A stretch of DNA of 64,000 nt from NCBI RefSeq assembly GCF_020687505.1, contig NZ_JAJEQT010000003.1; one strand, written 5' to 3'. This DNA is from Coprococcus_C hominis (lineage in GTDB: Bacteria; Bacillota; Clostridia; Lachnospirales; Lachnospiraceae). The notes under the pieces were generated by a model. That model was not told the DNA's origin. It saw only the letters and a list, made by a program, of their open reading frames with translations, and made no database searches. The position numbers were made by a program, and so were the translations under genes. This document shows positions 17,123-25,069 of this stretch, in pieces. Numbering within the stretch: the first letter of the stretch is position 1; each line of letters starts with the position of its first letter.

Positions 17123-17167
17123 CTAACTTTGGGAAGAACAAAAGAATCGGGTGGCAAAAACAACGGC

Positions 17168-17764
17168 ATGAGTGTAAATTATGCAGAAGTAATTGAATAT
17201 GTGAAGAAGATGACTTCTGAGAACGGCAGGCCTTCGAACTATCCATTCCGTAGTCGGTTTGAGCACACGATGCGTGTGTATCGATGGGCCATCAAGCTGC
17301 AGTCAAAGCTTGGCGGAGATCTGGATGTGATCGTACTTGCAGCTTTGCTTCATGATATTGGATGGGATGATGAACGTCCACATGGAGAAGTTGGTGCAGA
17401 GCTTGCTGTAGAATACATGGATAGCATTGGAATTGATCCGGAGACGATCCGACGCGTGGGAGAGATTATTATGATTCACGAGGACAAGGATTCGGATGCT
17501 GATCTGTCGCTGGAATGTAAGATTGTGATGGATGCCGATCTGCTCGATGAGGTTGGAGCAATCAGTGTGCTGTGGGATTCGATGGCGACAGCATGTGAGG
17601 ATGAGGCAAGTTACAAGAAAGCCTATTACAGGATCAAGAATTATTATAGAAATAACAAACCAAAGATTCGAAGATGCAAGACAGATGCAGCCAGAGCAGA
17701 ATATACGAAGCGTATGCAACTGCTTGACAGTTTCATCTTCCAGTTGGAAAAGGAATTATTTTAA
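17168..17764 (+). CDS. HD-domain phosphohydrolase family protein
   Basis: The 198-residue protein is a small HD superfamily protein. The metal-binding signature includes His in 'RFEHTMRVYRWA', the HD pair in 'ALLHDIGWDD', a further His in 'MIHEDKD' and the distal Asp in 'VMDADLLDEVG'. Such proteins hydrolyse nucleotides or phosphoesters; the substrate is unknown. ATG 17168 gives the compact N-terminus (MSVNYAEVIEY); the extension from TTG 17129 is basic and unsupported. It stands alone, with its own inverted repeat upstream and a terminator downstream. Confidence 0.85.
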   Translation: MSVNYAEVIEYVKKMTSENGRPSNYPFRSRFEHTMRVYRWAIKLQSKLGGDLDVIVLAALLHDIGWDDERPHGEVGAELAVEYMDSIGIDPETIRRVGEIIMIHEDKDSDADLSLECKIVMDADLLDEVGAISVLWDSMATACEDEASYKKAYYRIKNYYRNNKPKIRRCKTDAARAEYTKRMQLLDSFIFQLEKELF

Positions 17765-17765
17765 A

Positions 17766-17801
17766 AAAGCTGTTACGTTTTATGTGACAGCTTTTCTTTT
17801 T
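17766..17801 (+). terminator. terminator after the HD-domain gene
   Basis: AAAGCTGTTAC pairs with GTGACAGCTTT around a 7-base loop and is followed by TTCTTTTTTA, immediately after the stop codon. Confidence 0.85.
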
Positions 17802-17832
17802 TATAGAGATTGATGATAGGGGAAATATTAAG

Positions 17833-19287
17833 TTGGAAAAGAAGCGATCCTTAGGTGTTAATTTCATATTTAATATGATGCGGACGATGATGGGTGTGAT
17901 CATACCGCTCATTACATTCCCGTATTCTTCCAGAGTTTTAGGACCGGAGGCACTCGGTAAGGTCGATTATGCGCAGGCGAACATGACATACTTCACGTTG
18001 TTGCAGGCGTTTGGCATTGGCGGCTATGCAATCCGGGAGGGTGCCCGTATTCGGGATGACCGAAAGAAAATGGATGAATTTGCAAGTGATATGCTGTCCA
18101 TCAATCTGATGACTTCTGCACTTGCATATGTGCTTTTTTTTGCTGCACTTGCGATTCCCAAACTTGCGGGATATCGGACGTTGATGCTGCTTTTTTCGAC
18201 GACGATTATACTTTCTACCATCGGAGTCGAGTGGCTGTATAATATATACGAAGAATATCAGTATATCACGATTCGTTCATTTATCTTTCAGATTATATCT
18301 GTGGTTATGTTGTTTACATGTGTCAAATCAGAGGATGATTACATGATATATGCGTTGACGATGGTAATCTCCAGCGTCGGCTCCAATATTATGAATTTTA
18401 TCCGGGCAAGAAAATACGTGAAGTTCAAGTTGCGGATCAGTAAGAAGCTGCGGATTCATTTGAAGCCGATGTCGTATATTTTCCTGTTGGATGTTGCGTC
18501 GGCGGTGTATCTGGTTATGGATCGTTCTATGCTTGGTTATATTACCGGGGATGATACCGAGGTCGGACTTTACGCGGCAGCGATTAAGATTGCATCTGTG
18601 TTAACGTCATTCTTCAGTGCGTTATATGCGGTAATTCGTCCACGCGTCGCGTACATGATGGAGCGGGATGAGGAACAGGCGGAGAATCTGAATGATCTGA
18701 CCGCGCGGCTTATATTGCTCTTTAATATTCCGATGGCGATTGGCATGTTCTGTCTGAGTCGGCAGGTGCTGCATTTGTTTGCGGGCAGCAAATATCTGGG
18801 TGTAACATCTACGATGCAGGTGTTGATGTTGAATGTTATCGTTGCAACCTTTAACAGCTTCCTGATCAATCAGTTGTTTATCATACACCGGAAAGACCGG
18901 TGGGCGTCCATGGGTGTTGTGATTGGTGCAGTCACAAATGTCTGTTTAAATGCGTTGACCATTCCGGTATATGGGAAATTCGGTGCCGCAGCCAGTACGG
19001 TTGCAGCGGAACTGGCAATCTTCATTTATGCAAGTATCAAAGCCCGGCATATGTATCCGATCACAAAGCTTGGCTGGCAGCTCGGTCAAAGCTTGATTGC
19101 ATGTATTCCGATTGTGTGTTGCTATAACTGGTGTGCACATAGTCAGTATTCGGATCTTCTGACGATTGCGTTGACCGTTTCAATTGGTGCAATTGGATAT
19201 TTCGCGATTATGATATTGTTCCGAAATCGTCTGGTGATAGATGGAATTGAGAAGATAAAAGAGCGTTTTTCAAGAACGCCGGTATAA
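17833..19287 (+). CDS. oligosaccharide flippase (Wzx/polysaccharide biosynthesis family)
   Basis: This 484-residue polytopic membrane protein has 12-14 helices and belongs to the MATE/MOP exporter superfamily, Wzx-like branch. It flips lipid-linked oligosaccharide units across the membrane. The N-terminus 'LITFPYSSRVLGPEALGKVD' is diagnostic. The start is TTG 17833 behind AGGGGAAA. No glycosyltransferase cluster accompanies it, so it is an orphan flippase here; MurG downstream is on the opposite strand. A terminator follows. Confidence 0.9.
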   Translation: MEKKRSLGVNFIFNMMRTMMGVIIPLITFPYSSRVLGPEALGKVDYAQANMTYFTLLQAFGIGGYAIREGARIRDDRKKMDEFASDMLSINLMTSALAYVLFFAALAIPKLAGYRTLMLLFSTTIILSTIGVEWLYNIYEEYQYITIRSFIFQIISVVMLFTCVKSEDDYMIYALTMVISSVGSNIMNFIRARKYVKFKLRISKKLRIHLKPMSYIFLLDVASAVYLVMDRSMLGYITGDDTEVGLYAAAIKIASVLTSFFSALYAVIRPRVAYMMERDEEQAENLNDLTARLILLFNIPMAIGMFCLSRQVLHLFAGSKYLGVTSTMQVLMLNVIVATFNSFLINQLFIIHRKDRWASMGVVIGAVTNVCLNALTIPVYGKFGAAASTVAAELAIFIYASIKARHMYPITKLGWQLGQSLIACIPIVCCYNWCAHSQYSDLLTIALTVSIGAIGYFAIMILFRNRLVIDGIEKIKERFSRTPV

Positions 19288-19305
19288 AAGAGTGAGAAAA
19301 ATAAA

Positions 19306-19368
19306 TCCCCTGAGTCGGGGTCTGACTGTAACAGATCAGAGCGCCATTCAGGGGACTTTTGTTTTTAT
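19306..19368. terminator. terminator between the flippase gene and murG
   Basis: TCCCCTGA (19306-19313) pairs with TCAGGGGA (19348-19355) around an inner hairpin. It is followed on the plus strand by CTTTTGTTTTTA and on the minus strand by TTTATTTTTC, so it can serve both convergent genes. Confidence 0.75.
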
Positions 19369-20432
19369 TTGTTTGCTAACTCATCAATCATATCACAGAT
19401 CATCGTGATGGCGTCGGACTTCGTGGAAAGTTCCATTGCCTTGATGTAATGATCGTGATTTTCGTACACTTCATTGACTGCGGCAAGCAGTGACTCGTTT
19501 GTCAGGTCTTCCTCTAACAACAGCTTGGCGTAGCCGCGCTTGTCGAAGGACTGTGCATTTAAGATCTGGTCGCCCCGGCTCGCTGCAAGCGATAATGGAA
19601 TCAGAACGCTTGGTTTGCGGAGTGCCAGAAGTTCGCATATTGCATTGGCACCGGCACGGGAGACAACGATATCTGCTAATGCGAGCAAGTCAGCAAGCTC
19701 CTGCTTGATGTAGTCGAACTGGACATAATGCGCAGTTCCGTTATAGCTTTCGTCGATATTTCCTTTTCCGCAGAGGTGAATGACGTTATATTTCTTCGTC
19801 AGTTCCGGGAGACATGAACGGATCGCTTCATTGACACGTACGCTGCCAGAGCTTCCGCCGATTACCAGAAGAGTTGGACGAACCTCTGTAAAGCCACAGA
19901 AGGTCATCGCTTTTACAGCGTCACCGGCAAATAATTCCTGACGGATCGGTGTACCAGTTACAACTGCTTTTCCTGCAGGAAGATTCTCCATTGTTTCTGC
20001 GAAGTTGCAGCACACCTTGGATGCCTTTGGAATACTGATCTTGTTTGCAAGTCCCGGCGTCATATCAGATTCATGGATAATACATGGAATCTTCTTCGCA
20101 CTTGCGGCGAGAACAACAGGGACAGAGACAAAGCCGCCTTTGGAAAATACAACATCCGGCTTTAACTCCTTCATCAGTTTTTTCGCTTCGTTGAAGCCTT
20201 TGATCACGCGAAATGGATCAGAGAAGTTGCGCAGATCGAAATAGCGGCGCAGCTTTCCGGTTGCAATTCCGTGATATGGAATGCCCATATCTTCAATCAG
20301 TTTTTTCTCCATTCCATCATAAGAGCCGATATATTGAATATCATATCCGCGCTCCTTTAAGGTTGGAACGAGAGCCATATTGGGTGTTACATGACCAGCG
20401 GTTCCGCCACCGGTTAATATAATACGCTTCAT
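19365..20432 (-). CDS. murG: undecaprenyl-PP-MurNAc-pentapeptide GlcNAc transferase
   Basis: MurG adds GlcNAc to lipid I to make lipid II at the inner face of the membrane. The 355-residue GT28 enzyme has 'TGGGTAGHVTPN' at the N-terminus, 'FSKGGFVSVPVVLAA', 'GGSSGSVRVNEAIRS' at the domain boundary and 'RAGANAICELLALRKPSVLI' in the UDP-GlcNAc site. Length and motifs are normal. The start at 20432 has AGGAGGATC. It stands outside a mur/dcw cluster, with a TSCPD gene 32 bp upstream on the same strand. Confidence 0.95.
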   Translation of the reverse strand: MKRIILTGGGTAGHVTPNMALVPTLKERGYDIQYIGSYDGMEKKLIEDMGIPYHGIATGKLRRYFDLRNFSDPFRVIKGFNEAKKLMKELKPDVVFSKGGFVSVPVVLAASAKKIPCIIHESDMTPGLANKISIPKASKVCCNFAETMENLPAGKAVVTGTPIRQELFAGDAVKAMTFCGFTEVRPTLLVIGGSSGSVRVNEAIRSCLPELTKKYNVIHLCGKGNIDESYNGTAHYVQFDYIKQELADLLALADIVVSRAGANAICELLALRKPSVLIPLSLAASRGDQILNAQSFDKRGYAKLLLEEDLTNESLLAAVNEVYENHDHYIKAMELSTKSDAITMICDMIDELANK

Positions 20433-20464
20433 GAATGGTTGATCCTCCTACTTATATCTTTAAC

Positions 20465-20707
20465 CTATGCGTGAAGTGCCTGCTTTAATGCCTGTGCAAG
20501 CTGATCCGGGCAGGATGTGCTCTTGAATCCGCACGTTGTGCCTTCCAGCCGCTTGATAACTTCCTCTGCATCCATGCCCTCCACAAGCTGTCCGATGCCC
20601 TTTAAGTTACCATTACAGCCGCCCGTGAATTTCACATTATGCACCTTGCCATCTGTAATCTCAAACTCGATCATCTGGGAACAGGTTCCCTTTGTCTTAT
20701 ATGTCAT
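20465..20707 (-). CDS. TSCPD domain protein (TIGR03905 type)
   Basis: The 80-residue protein consists of a single TSCPD domain, named for the 'TSCPDQL' motif near its end; 'GTCSQMIEF' and 'FTGGCNGNLKGI' are also typical. Stand-alone versions are widespread in Clostridia; the domain also occurs at the C-terminus of B12-type ribonucleotide reductases. The four cysteines suggest metal binding. The function is unknown. The start at 20707 has AAAGGATG upstream. Confidence 0.88.
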   Translation of the reverse strand: MTYKTKGTCSQMIEFEITDGKVHNVKFTGGCNGNLKGIGQLVEGMDAEEVIKRLEGTTCGFKSTSCPDQLAQALKQALHA

Positions 20708-20837
20708 TGTGTATCATCCTTTCTCGTGTGTAACAATTATATTATACGTTTCGCGTTCCTATTATAGCATAAATATAAAGTTCCTTAAACCCATATTTTC
20801 TGTCACATTTACAAGGATTTTTACGACCGAACAGGGG

Positions 20838-20867
20838 TTGCATTCTGAAGTTCACCTTCTCTATAAT
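20838..20867 (+). promoter_or_regulatory. candidate promoter for the membrane protein-pdaA operon
   Basis: TTGCAT (20838-20843) and a perfect TATAAT (20862-20867) are 18 bp apart, 66 bp ahead of the ATG at 20933. The -35 is a partial match only. A sporulation promoter could not be identified here even though pdaA homologues are forespore genes. Confidence 0.45.
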
Positions 20868-20932
20868 CGCCATCAGACAGTGAGGAGAAAAAAAGGCTGT
20901 CGGTCCAAAAAATCTTAATGGAGGGATTTTGT

Positions 20933-21637
20933 ATGCTGCAAAAAATCATGGAAGTTTCAACCGGGGTCTACATACTATGGGGGTTAGGCGTGTTAGGAGT
21001 GCTTATGAAGATACTGGCAAATGCTTACATGAGTAAAATGGTGCGAGCATCGACAAATCTGGGAGAGACAAAACGAAAGAAGCTTCGCAATATGTGCCGG
21101 CAATATGAAAACAAAAAAGGCTTTGGACTGTGCGGAGGCGATGAGGAGGCGTATGCAGAAAGCTTTGTGAGGGGGTTAAAATTCCTGACGCGCCCGATGG
21201 AATTCTGGAACCGGAGCGGAACCGTGTTGTCGCTCGTCGTCTGTGGCACGATGGCAGGAGCGTATCTGTATTACGATCCAAGCTGGAGAGGCAGTCCGGA
21301 CATGCAGTTTTTCTTAGCGAATAGTATTTTAGTATGTGCATGTTTGCTCGTGCTTGATCATATATTGGTTATAAATAATAAAGTGGAAATCCTGAAAGCG
21401 AATATCCGCGGGTACCTGGAACGGATTCCGAAACCGCGAGAGCAGACAGCGGCTGCGGTACGTCCCTTTGTAGTGAAGCAGGAGATGTCGGCGGAGAAAG
21501 GGGAACATGCCGACAACGATGGATCACCGCAGACAGATGCATCCGGGGAAGAGTCCGAAGGCGGGACAATGCAGGAGAAAGAGAGTGCCGCCAGTGAGGA
21601 GACGCTCAATCGCTTTTTGGCAGAGTTCTTTTCTTGA
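20933..21637 (+). CDS. conserved membrane protein with acidic tail
   Basis: The function is not recognised. About 234 residues: an N-terminal membrane helix (about 10-25), a basic soluble stretch with two Cys ('MCRQYENKKGFGLCGG'), two further helices (about 90-110 and 125-145) and a Ser/Glu-rich disordered tail ending 'LNRFLAEFFS'. The ribosome site GGAGGG (20920-20925) fixes the start at ATG 20933 and rules out ATG 20918, which lies at its edge. The stop overlaps the pdaA start (TGATG), so the two are translationally coupled. Confidence 0.75.
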   Translation: MLQKIMEVSTGVYILWGLGVLGVLMKILANAYMSKMVRASTNLGETKRKKLRNMCRQYENKKGFGLCGGDEEAYAESFVRGLKFLTRPMEFWNRSGTVLSLVVCGTMAGAYLYYDPSWRGSPDMQFFLANSILVCACLLVLDHILVINNKVEILKANIRGYLERIPKPREQTAAAVRPFVVKQEMSAEKGEHADNDGSPQTDASGEESEGGTMQEKESAASEETLNRFLAEFFS

Positions 21638-22695
21638 TGGGAAACTATAATGTAGGAAATGAAACAAAAAATGGTTCGCGTTGTGTTTGTAAATGGAAAG
21701 GAGTGGTTTGCCTTGCAGGGATTCTGATCTCTCTGGTAGTTGGTAGTTTTTGTGTTGTTACATATGGAGCATCCGCGGGGGAGGCGGATGGAAGTGAATC
21801 AGAGCAAGTGGATACATCCGGGAATCCGACGAGTGATGTGGAAGATGGGTTGACTGGTACAACCGGAGGATATGCGGAGCAGGAGGATGGAGATTTGCCG
21901 ATTCATAGTATGTTTGACCAATGCAGGAAGGTTTTCTGCCGGTATCAGACATACCCGATTGAAAATCATTTGAAAGAAAAAGAGGCGTACCAAAGCCTTG
22001 ATAACACCAAGCTTTCATGGTGGTTCCGGCGGGATATGAACCACGGACCGAGCGGGTGCGATGACACGATCGATATCTCCGAATACGACGCGTACTATTT
22101 GGATCAGAATGCTTCAAAGAAGAATGAAAAAGTCGTCTATCTGACATTTGACTGCGGGTATGAGAATGGATATACCGAGCAGATGCTGGATATCCTGAAG
22201 AAGGAAGATGTTCCGGCGTGCTTTTTCGTGACACAGACGTACATCCGGGATAATGTTGCCATAGCGAAACGAATGAAGGAGGAAGGACATCAGGTGGGAA
22301 ATCATACCATCTACCATATATGCATGCCGGATAAGTCCTATGAGGAGATTGTGCAGGAGGTCAATGGTTGCGCGGATTATATGAAAGAGGCAACGGGATA
22401 TGCGATGGACCCGTACTTAAGGCCGCCATGCGGTGAGTATAGCGCACGGACACTGGCAATCACCCAGGACCTTGGTTTCAAAACTATTTTTTGGAGCATG
22501 GCATATATGGATTTCGATGTGAATAACCAGCCGGGTGTTGATTTCGTGATCGACCATTTCAATAAATATCATCACAGCGGGGCAATCATTCTGATGCACA
22601 ACGTATCGTCATCGAATGCTGGGGCGCTGGAAAAGGTGATTGCAAACCTGAAGGCAGAGGGGTATCGGTTTGCAAGTTTGAATGAATTGCAATAA
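21637..22695 (+). CDS. pdaA: PdaA-like peptidoglycan (delta-lactam) N-acetylmuramic acid deacetylase
   Basis: The 352-residue exported protein has a membrane helix near residues 15-40, a Ser/Glu/Thr-rich linker, then an NodB polysaccharide deacetylase domain. Motif 1 is 'YLTFDCGYENGYT', the PdaA pattern with the catalytic and metal Asp; motif 2 is 'GNHTIYH' (HxxxH metal site); motif 3 is 'LRPPCGEYS'; and 'ILMHNVS' holds the distal His. PdaA makes muramic-delta-lactam in spore cortex, which suits a sporulating host. The start overlaps the previous stop by one base. The palindrome copy 2 begins at its last codons. Confidence 0.88.
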   Translation: MGNYNVGNETKNGSRCVCKWKGVVCLAGILISLVVGSFCVVTYGASAGEADGSESEQVDTSGNPTSDVEDGLTGTTGGYAEQEDGDLPIHSMFDQCRKVFCRYQTYPIENHLKEKEAYQSLDNTKLSWWFRRDMNHGPSGCDDTIDISEYDAYYLDQNASKKNEKVVYLTFDCGYENGYTEQMLDILKKEDVPACFFVTQTYIRDNVAIAKRMKEEGHQVGNHTIYHICMPDKSYEEIVQEVNGCADYMKEATGYAMDPYLRPPCGEYSARTLAITQDLGFKTIFWSMAYMDFDVNNQPGVDFVIDHFNKYHHSGAIILMHNVSSSNAGALEKVIANLKAEGYRFASLNELQ

Positions 22696-22911
22696 ATGTG
22701 ATTCGCATAGGGAATAAAGTGGTAAAGAGATGTCTATGATATTCAATTCATGCTCAGACGCGCTTTCGCTCGGTTCAGCACGCAATGGTACTAAATTCGC
22801 GACGGAGAACCGTCGCTCATTAAGTGCCAGCGTGCTTCAACGGTCTGTGCATAAATTGATATCAATAGACATCTCTATTTACGTTATTGAAAGCGAATCA
22901 TTGAAGCAATT
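22685..22911. repeat. long imperfect palindrome with conserved core, copy 2
   Basis: This is a 227-bp foldback. AATTGC (22685) pairs with GCAATT (ends 22911), TGATTCGC (22699-22706) with GCGAATCA (22893-22900), and the AGAGATGTCTAT arm (22726) with ATAGACATCTCT (ends about 22876). Inside, CAGAC pairs with GTCTG, AGCACGC with GCGTGCT, and GGTACT with AGTGCC (one G-U). The tip, read on the minus strand, is AATGAGC, a GACGG/CCGTC hairpin and GCGAATT. The side hairpin has a GAAA tetraloop where copy 1 has GAGA. The core matches copy 1 in reverse orientation, with paired changes in the stem (AAACACAT/ATGTGTTT against AAGCACGC/GCGTGCT). The left end overlaps the pdaA stop. Confidence 0.75.
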
Positions 22912-23148
22912 ATTCCTGCCTTGTGCTCCAATGGTCTGCGATTAAATCAATATTATCCGCAACCCGATTTACGTTTGCTTAGATGCAATCCTGTGTTTGT
23001 GATAGGGATTGTAATTCGTGAAACTGTGTTTGCCTTGCGTTTGTGAATTTCTTGATTTTGGCTGAATGAAATTCTGTGGGCTGGGTATACTTCTCTATGT
23101 AGCAATTACAAATGCAGGGAAACCTGCAAAGCAAAAAGGAGATTAGTT

Positions 23149-23310
23149 ATGGCAGAAAAAAATTATCAGTCAAACGAGCAGAAGAACAAGCAGACAAATT
23201 ATACAGGAAGCAATCAGACAAACAAGGAAACAGCTTCAAACAGCAAGATGAAGAATAGTCAGAAGAACAGCCAGAAAAACAATTCAAGTAACAGTACAGA
23301 CTGTTACTAA
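23149..23310 (+). CDS. 53-residue Asn/Gln/Lys/Ser-rich small protein
   Basis: A short gene below usual length cut-offs: ATG 23149 is seven bases after AAGGAG, encodes 53 residues, and ends in TAA directly before a strong terminator. The protein is almost wholly Asn, Gln, Lys, Ser and Thr, with no hydrophobic core, and ends TDCY. The composition recalls gamma-type small acid-soluble spore proteins, but no family motif (such as the GPR site) is visible. Ribosome site, terminator and isolated transcription unit make it a likely real gene of unknown function. Confidence 0.65.
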   Translation: MAEKNYQSNEQKNKQTNYTGSNQTNKETASNSKMKNSQKNSQKNNSSNSTDCY

Positions 23311-23322
23311 AAACCCCCTCCG

Positions 23323-23352
23323 AGAGGACCGTTTAGCGGTCCTCTTTCTTTG
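23323..23352 (+). terminator. terminator after the 53-residue gene
   Basis: AGAGGACCG (23323-23331) pairs with CGGTCCTCT (23337-23345) around a 5-base loop, then TTCTTTGT. It is 12 bases after the stop. Confidence 0.9.
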
Positions 23353-23438
23353 TAATAAACCATCTAGCAGAAAGCAATCACAGACACAAATCCGCACGCT
23401 CCGCATATCCTATTAGTAAGAAGAAAGGAGGCGGAGCG

Positions 23439-23750
23439 ATGCGATTTCATAATATAAATATTCGGAACATCCTGAGAGAGGCTCTTAACTATGGAGGAAT
23501 CATCGTTGACGTTCGAACGAGCGAAGAATTTGCGAAAAGTCACATTCCGATGGCGATAAATCTGCCTCTGGAAGAAATACAGGCAGGCAATATTTCTCTT
23601 CCGAAAGGAAAAGTGATATTGGTTTATTGCGCAAACGGGGGAGGCAGCACACTGGCTGCAAAAATATTGACAGAGAAAGGGTATAAGGTCATCAACACGG
23701 TTGGGGGAATCTCCGGGTATCGTGGGGCGCTGACAAAAACCCGGCATTAG
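23439..23750 (+). CDS. rhodanese-like domain protein
   Basis: The 103-residue single rhodanese domain has 'IIVDVRTSEEFAKSHIPMAI' at the N-terminal half and the active-site loop 'VYCANGGGS' with the catalytic Cys that would carry a persulfide. The loop differs from the usual CRxGxRS pattern, having two extra small residues and no Arg, so sulfurtransferase specificity is uncertain. The start is ATG 23439 with AAGGAGGCGGAG upstream. It is a single-gene unit between a terminator and the promoter of the next gene. Confidence 0.85.
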   Translation: MRFHNINIRNILREALNYGGIIVDVRTSEEFAKSHIPMAINLPLEEIQAGNISLPKGKVILVYCANGGGSTLAAKILTEKGYKVINTVGGISGYRGALTKTRH

Positions 23751-23805
23751 CAGGATTTGGTAAAATTTACATGTGCAAAATGTAAGAATAAATTGTTCGA
23801 TTTTG

Positions 23806-23834
23806 TTGACTTCGTACAAAGATAAATTTACAAT
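23806..23834 (+). promoter_or_regulatory. sigma-A promoter for the RNA methyltransferase gene
   Basis: TTGACT (23806-23811) and TACAAT (23829-23834) are 17 bp apart, 56 bp before the ATG at 23890. They lie inside the longer open frame that could be drawn upstream, which supports the later start. Confidence 0.65.
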
Positions 23835-23889
23835 ACAACTAAGTATGTTCAAAAATCGGAACAGGGGAAGAAAGGGCAAAAATACAAGC

Positions 23890-25053
23890 ATGGAAAATAT
23901 GTATGAATTGATCGCACCGTGCCATTTTGGTTTGGAGTCGGTGCTAAAGCGTGAGATATTAGATCTGGGCTATGAGATCGTGACTGTGGAGGACGGAAGA
24001 ATCACATTTCGCGGAGATGTCACAGCGATTGCCCGTGCAAATATATTTATCCGGACAGCAGAGCGTATTCTGCTGAAGATGGGTAGCTTCCGGGCTACGG
24101 ATTTTGATGAACTGTTTGAAGGGACAAAGGCAATTCCGTGGGAGGAGTTTCTTCCGCGGGATGCAAAGTTCTGGGTGACGAAGGCGACAACGAATAAGAG
24201 TGCGCTTTTTTCTGCGAGTGCGATTCAGTCCATCGTGAAGAAGGCGATTGTGGAGCGCATGAAGCAGACATACCGCGTGGAACGGTTCGAGGAAGATGGG
24301 GACGAGTATCCGATCCGTGTGTTTATTTTCAAGGATCAGGTGTCGATTGGTCTGGATACATCGGGAACGTCCCTGCATAAACGAGGATATCGGACACTTG
24401 TCGGAAAGGCACCGATTTCAGAGACACTGGCAGCAGCGCTTCTGATGCTGACGCCGTGGAACAAGGATCGTGTGCTGGTCGATCCATTCTGCGGCAGCGG
24501 TACATTTCCAATCGAGGCGGCGATGATCGGTGCCAATATCGCGCCGGGCATGATGCGGGAGTTCACCGCTGATTGCTGGGGCAAGGTCGTGCCGAAGAAG
24601 GTGTGGTATAACGCGTACGATGAGGCGGAGGATATGATCCGCCGCGATGTGCAGATGAATATTCAGGGTTATGATTTAGACCCGGAGATCGTGAAATGTG
24701 CGAAGGCGAATGCGAAGGCAGCCGGTGTCGGAGATTATATTCATTTTCAGGCGCGTGACGTGAAGGATCTGCGCCATCCGAAGCATTATGGATTTATCAT
24801 TACGAATCCGCCATATGGCGAGCGGTTGGAGGAAAAGGAAGCGTTACCGGCACTGTACAAGACAATCGGCGAGAGCTTCGCGAACCTTCCAGACTGGTCA
24901 ATGTACCTGATTACTTCGTATGAGGATGCGGAGAAATATATTGGAAGAAAGGCAGATCGAAACCGTAAGATTTACAACGGCATGATCAAGTCCTATTTCT
25001 ATCAGTTTATGGGACCGAAGCCACCCAGGAATAAGGAGCCGAAAGAACAGTAG
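23890..25053 (+). CDS. THUMP-domain 23S rRNA guanine-N2-methyltransferase-like protein (YpsC/RlmL)
   Basis: The roughly 387-residue class I RNA methyltransferase has an N-terminal ferredoxin-like and THUMP region (1-165) with 'APCHFGLESVLKREI', followed by a Rossmann methyltransferase domain with the SAM site 'DPFCGSGTFPIEAAMIG', 'GYDLDPEIVKCAKANAKAAG' and the catalytic 'ITNPPYGERL' (NPPY). It resembles RlmL-N/YpsC, which methylates G2445 of 23S rRNA in other bacteria. ATG 23890 fits the family N-terminus; the 39-residue upstream extension covers a promoter. Confidence 0.9.
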   Translation: MENMYELIAPCHFGLESVLKREILDLGYEIVTVEDGRITFRGDVTAIARANIFIRTAERILLKMGSFRATDFDELFEGTKAIPWEEFLPRDAKFWVTKATTNKSALFSASAIQSIVKKAIVERMKQTYRVERFEEDGDEYPIRVFIFKDQVSIGLDTSGTSLHKRGYRTLVGKAPISETLAAALLMLTPWNKDRVLVDPFCGSGTFPIEAAMIGANIAPGMMREFTADCWGKVVPKKVWYNAYDEAEDMIRRDVQMNIQGYDLDPEIVKCAKANAKAAGVGDYIHFQARDVKDLRHPKHYGFIITNPPYGERLEEKEALPALYKTIGESFANLPDWSMYLITSYEDAEKYIGRKADRNRKIYNGMIKSYFYQFMGPKPPRNKEPKEQ

Positions 25054-25069
25054 AAAAGAGCGTTAAGCA

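Noticed and set aside
18570..18888. Antisense frames inside the flippase gene
   Set aside because: Shadow frames of a clear membrane-protein gene with no signals of their own.
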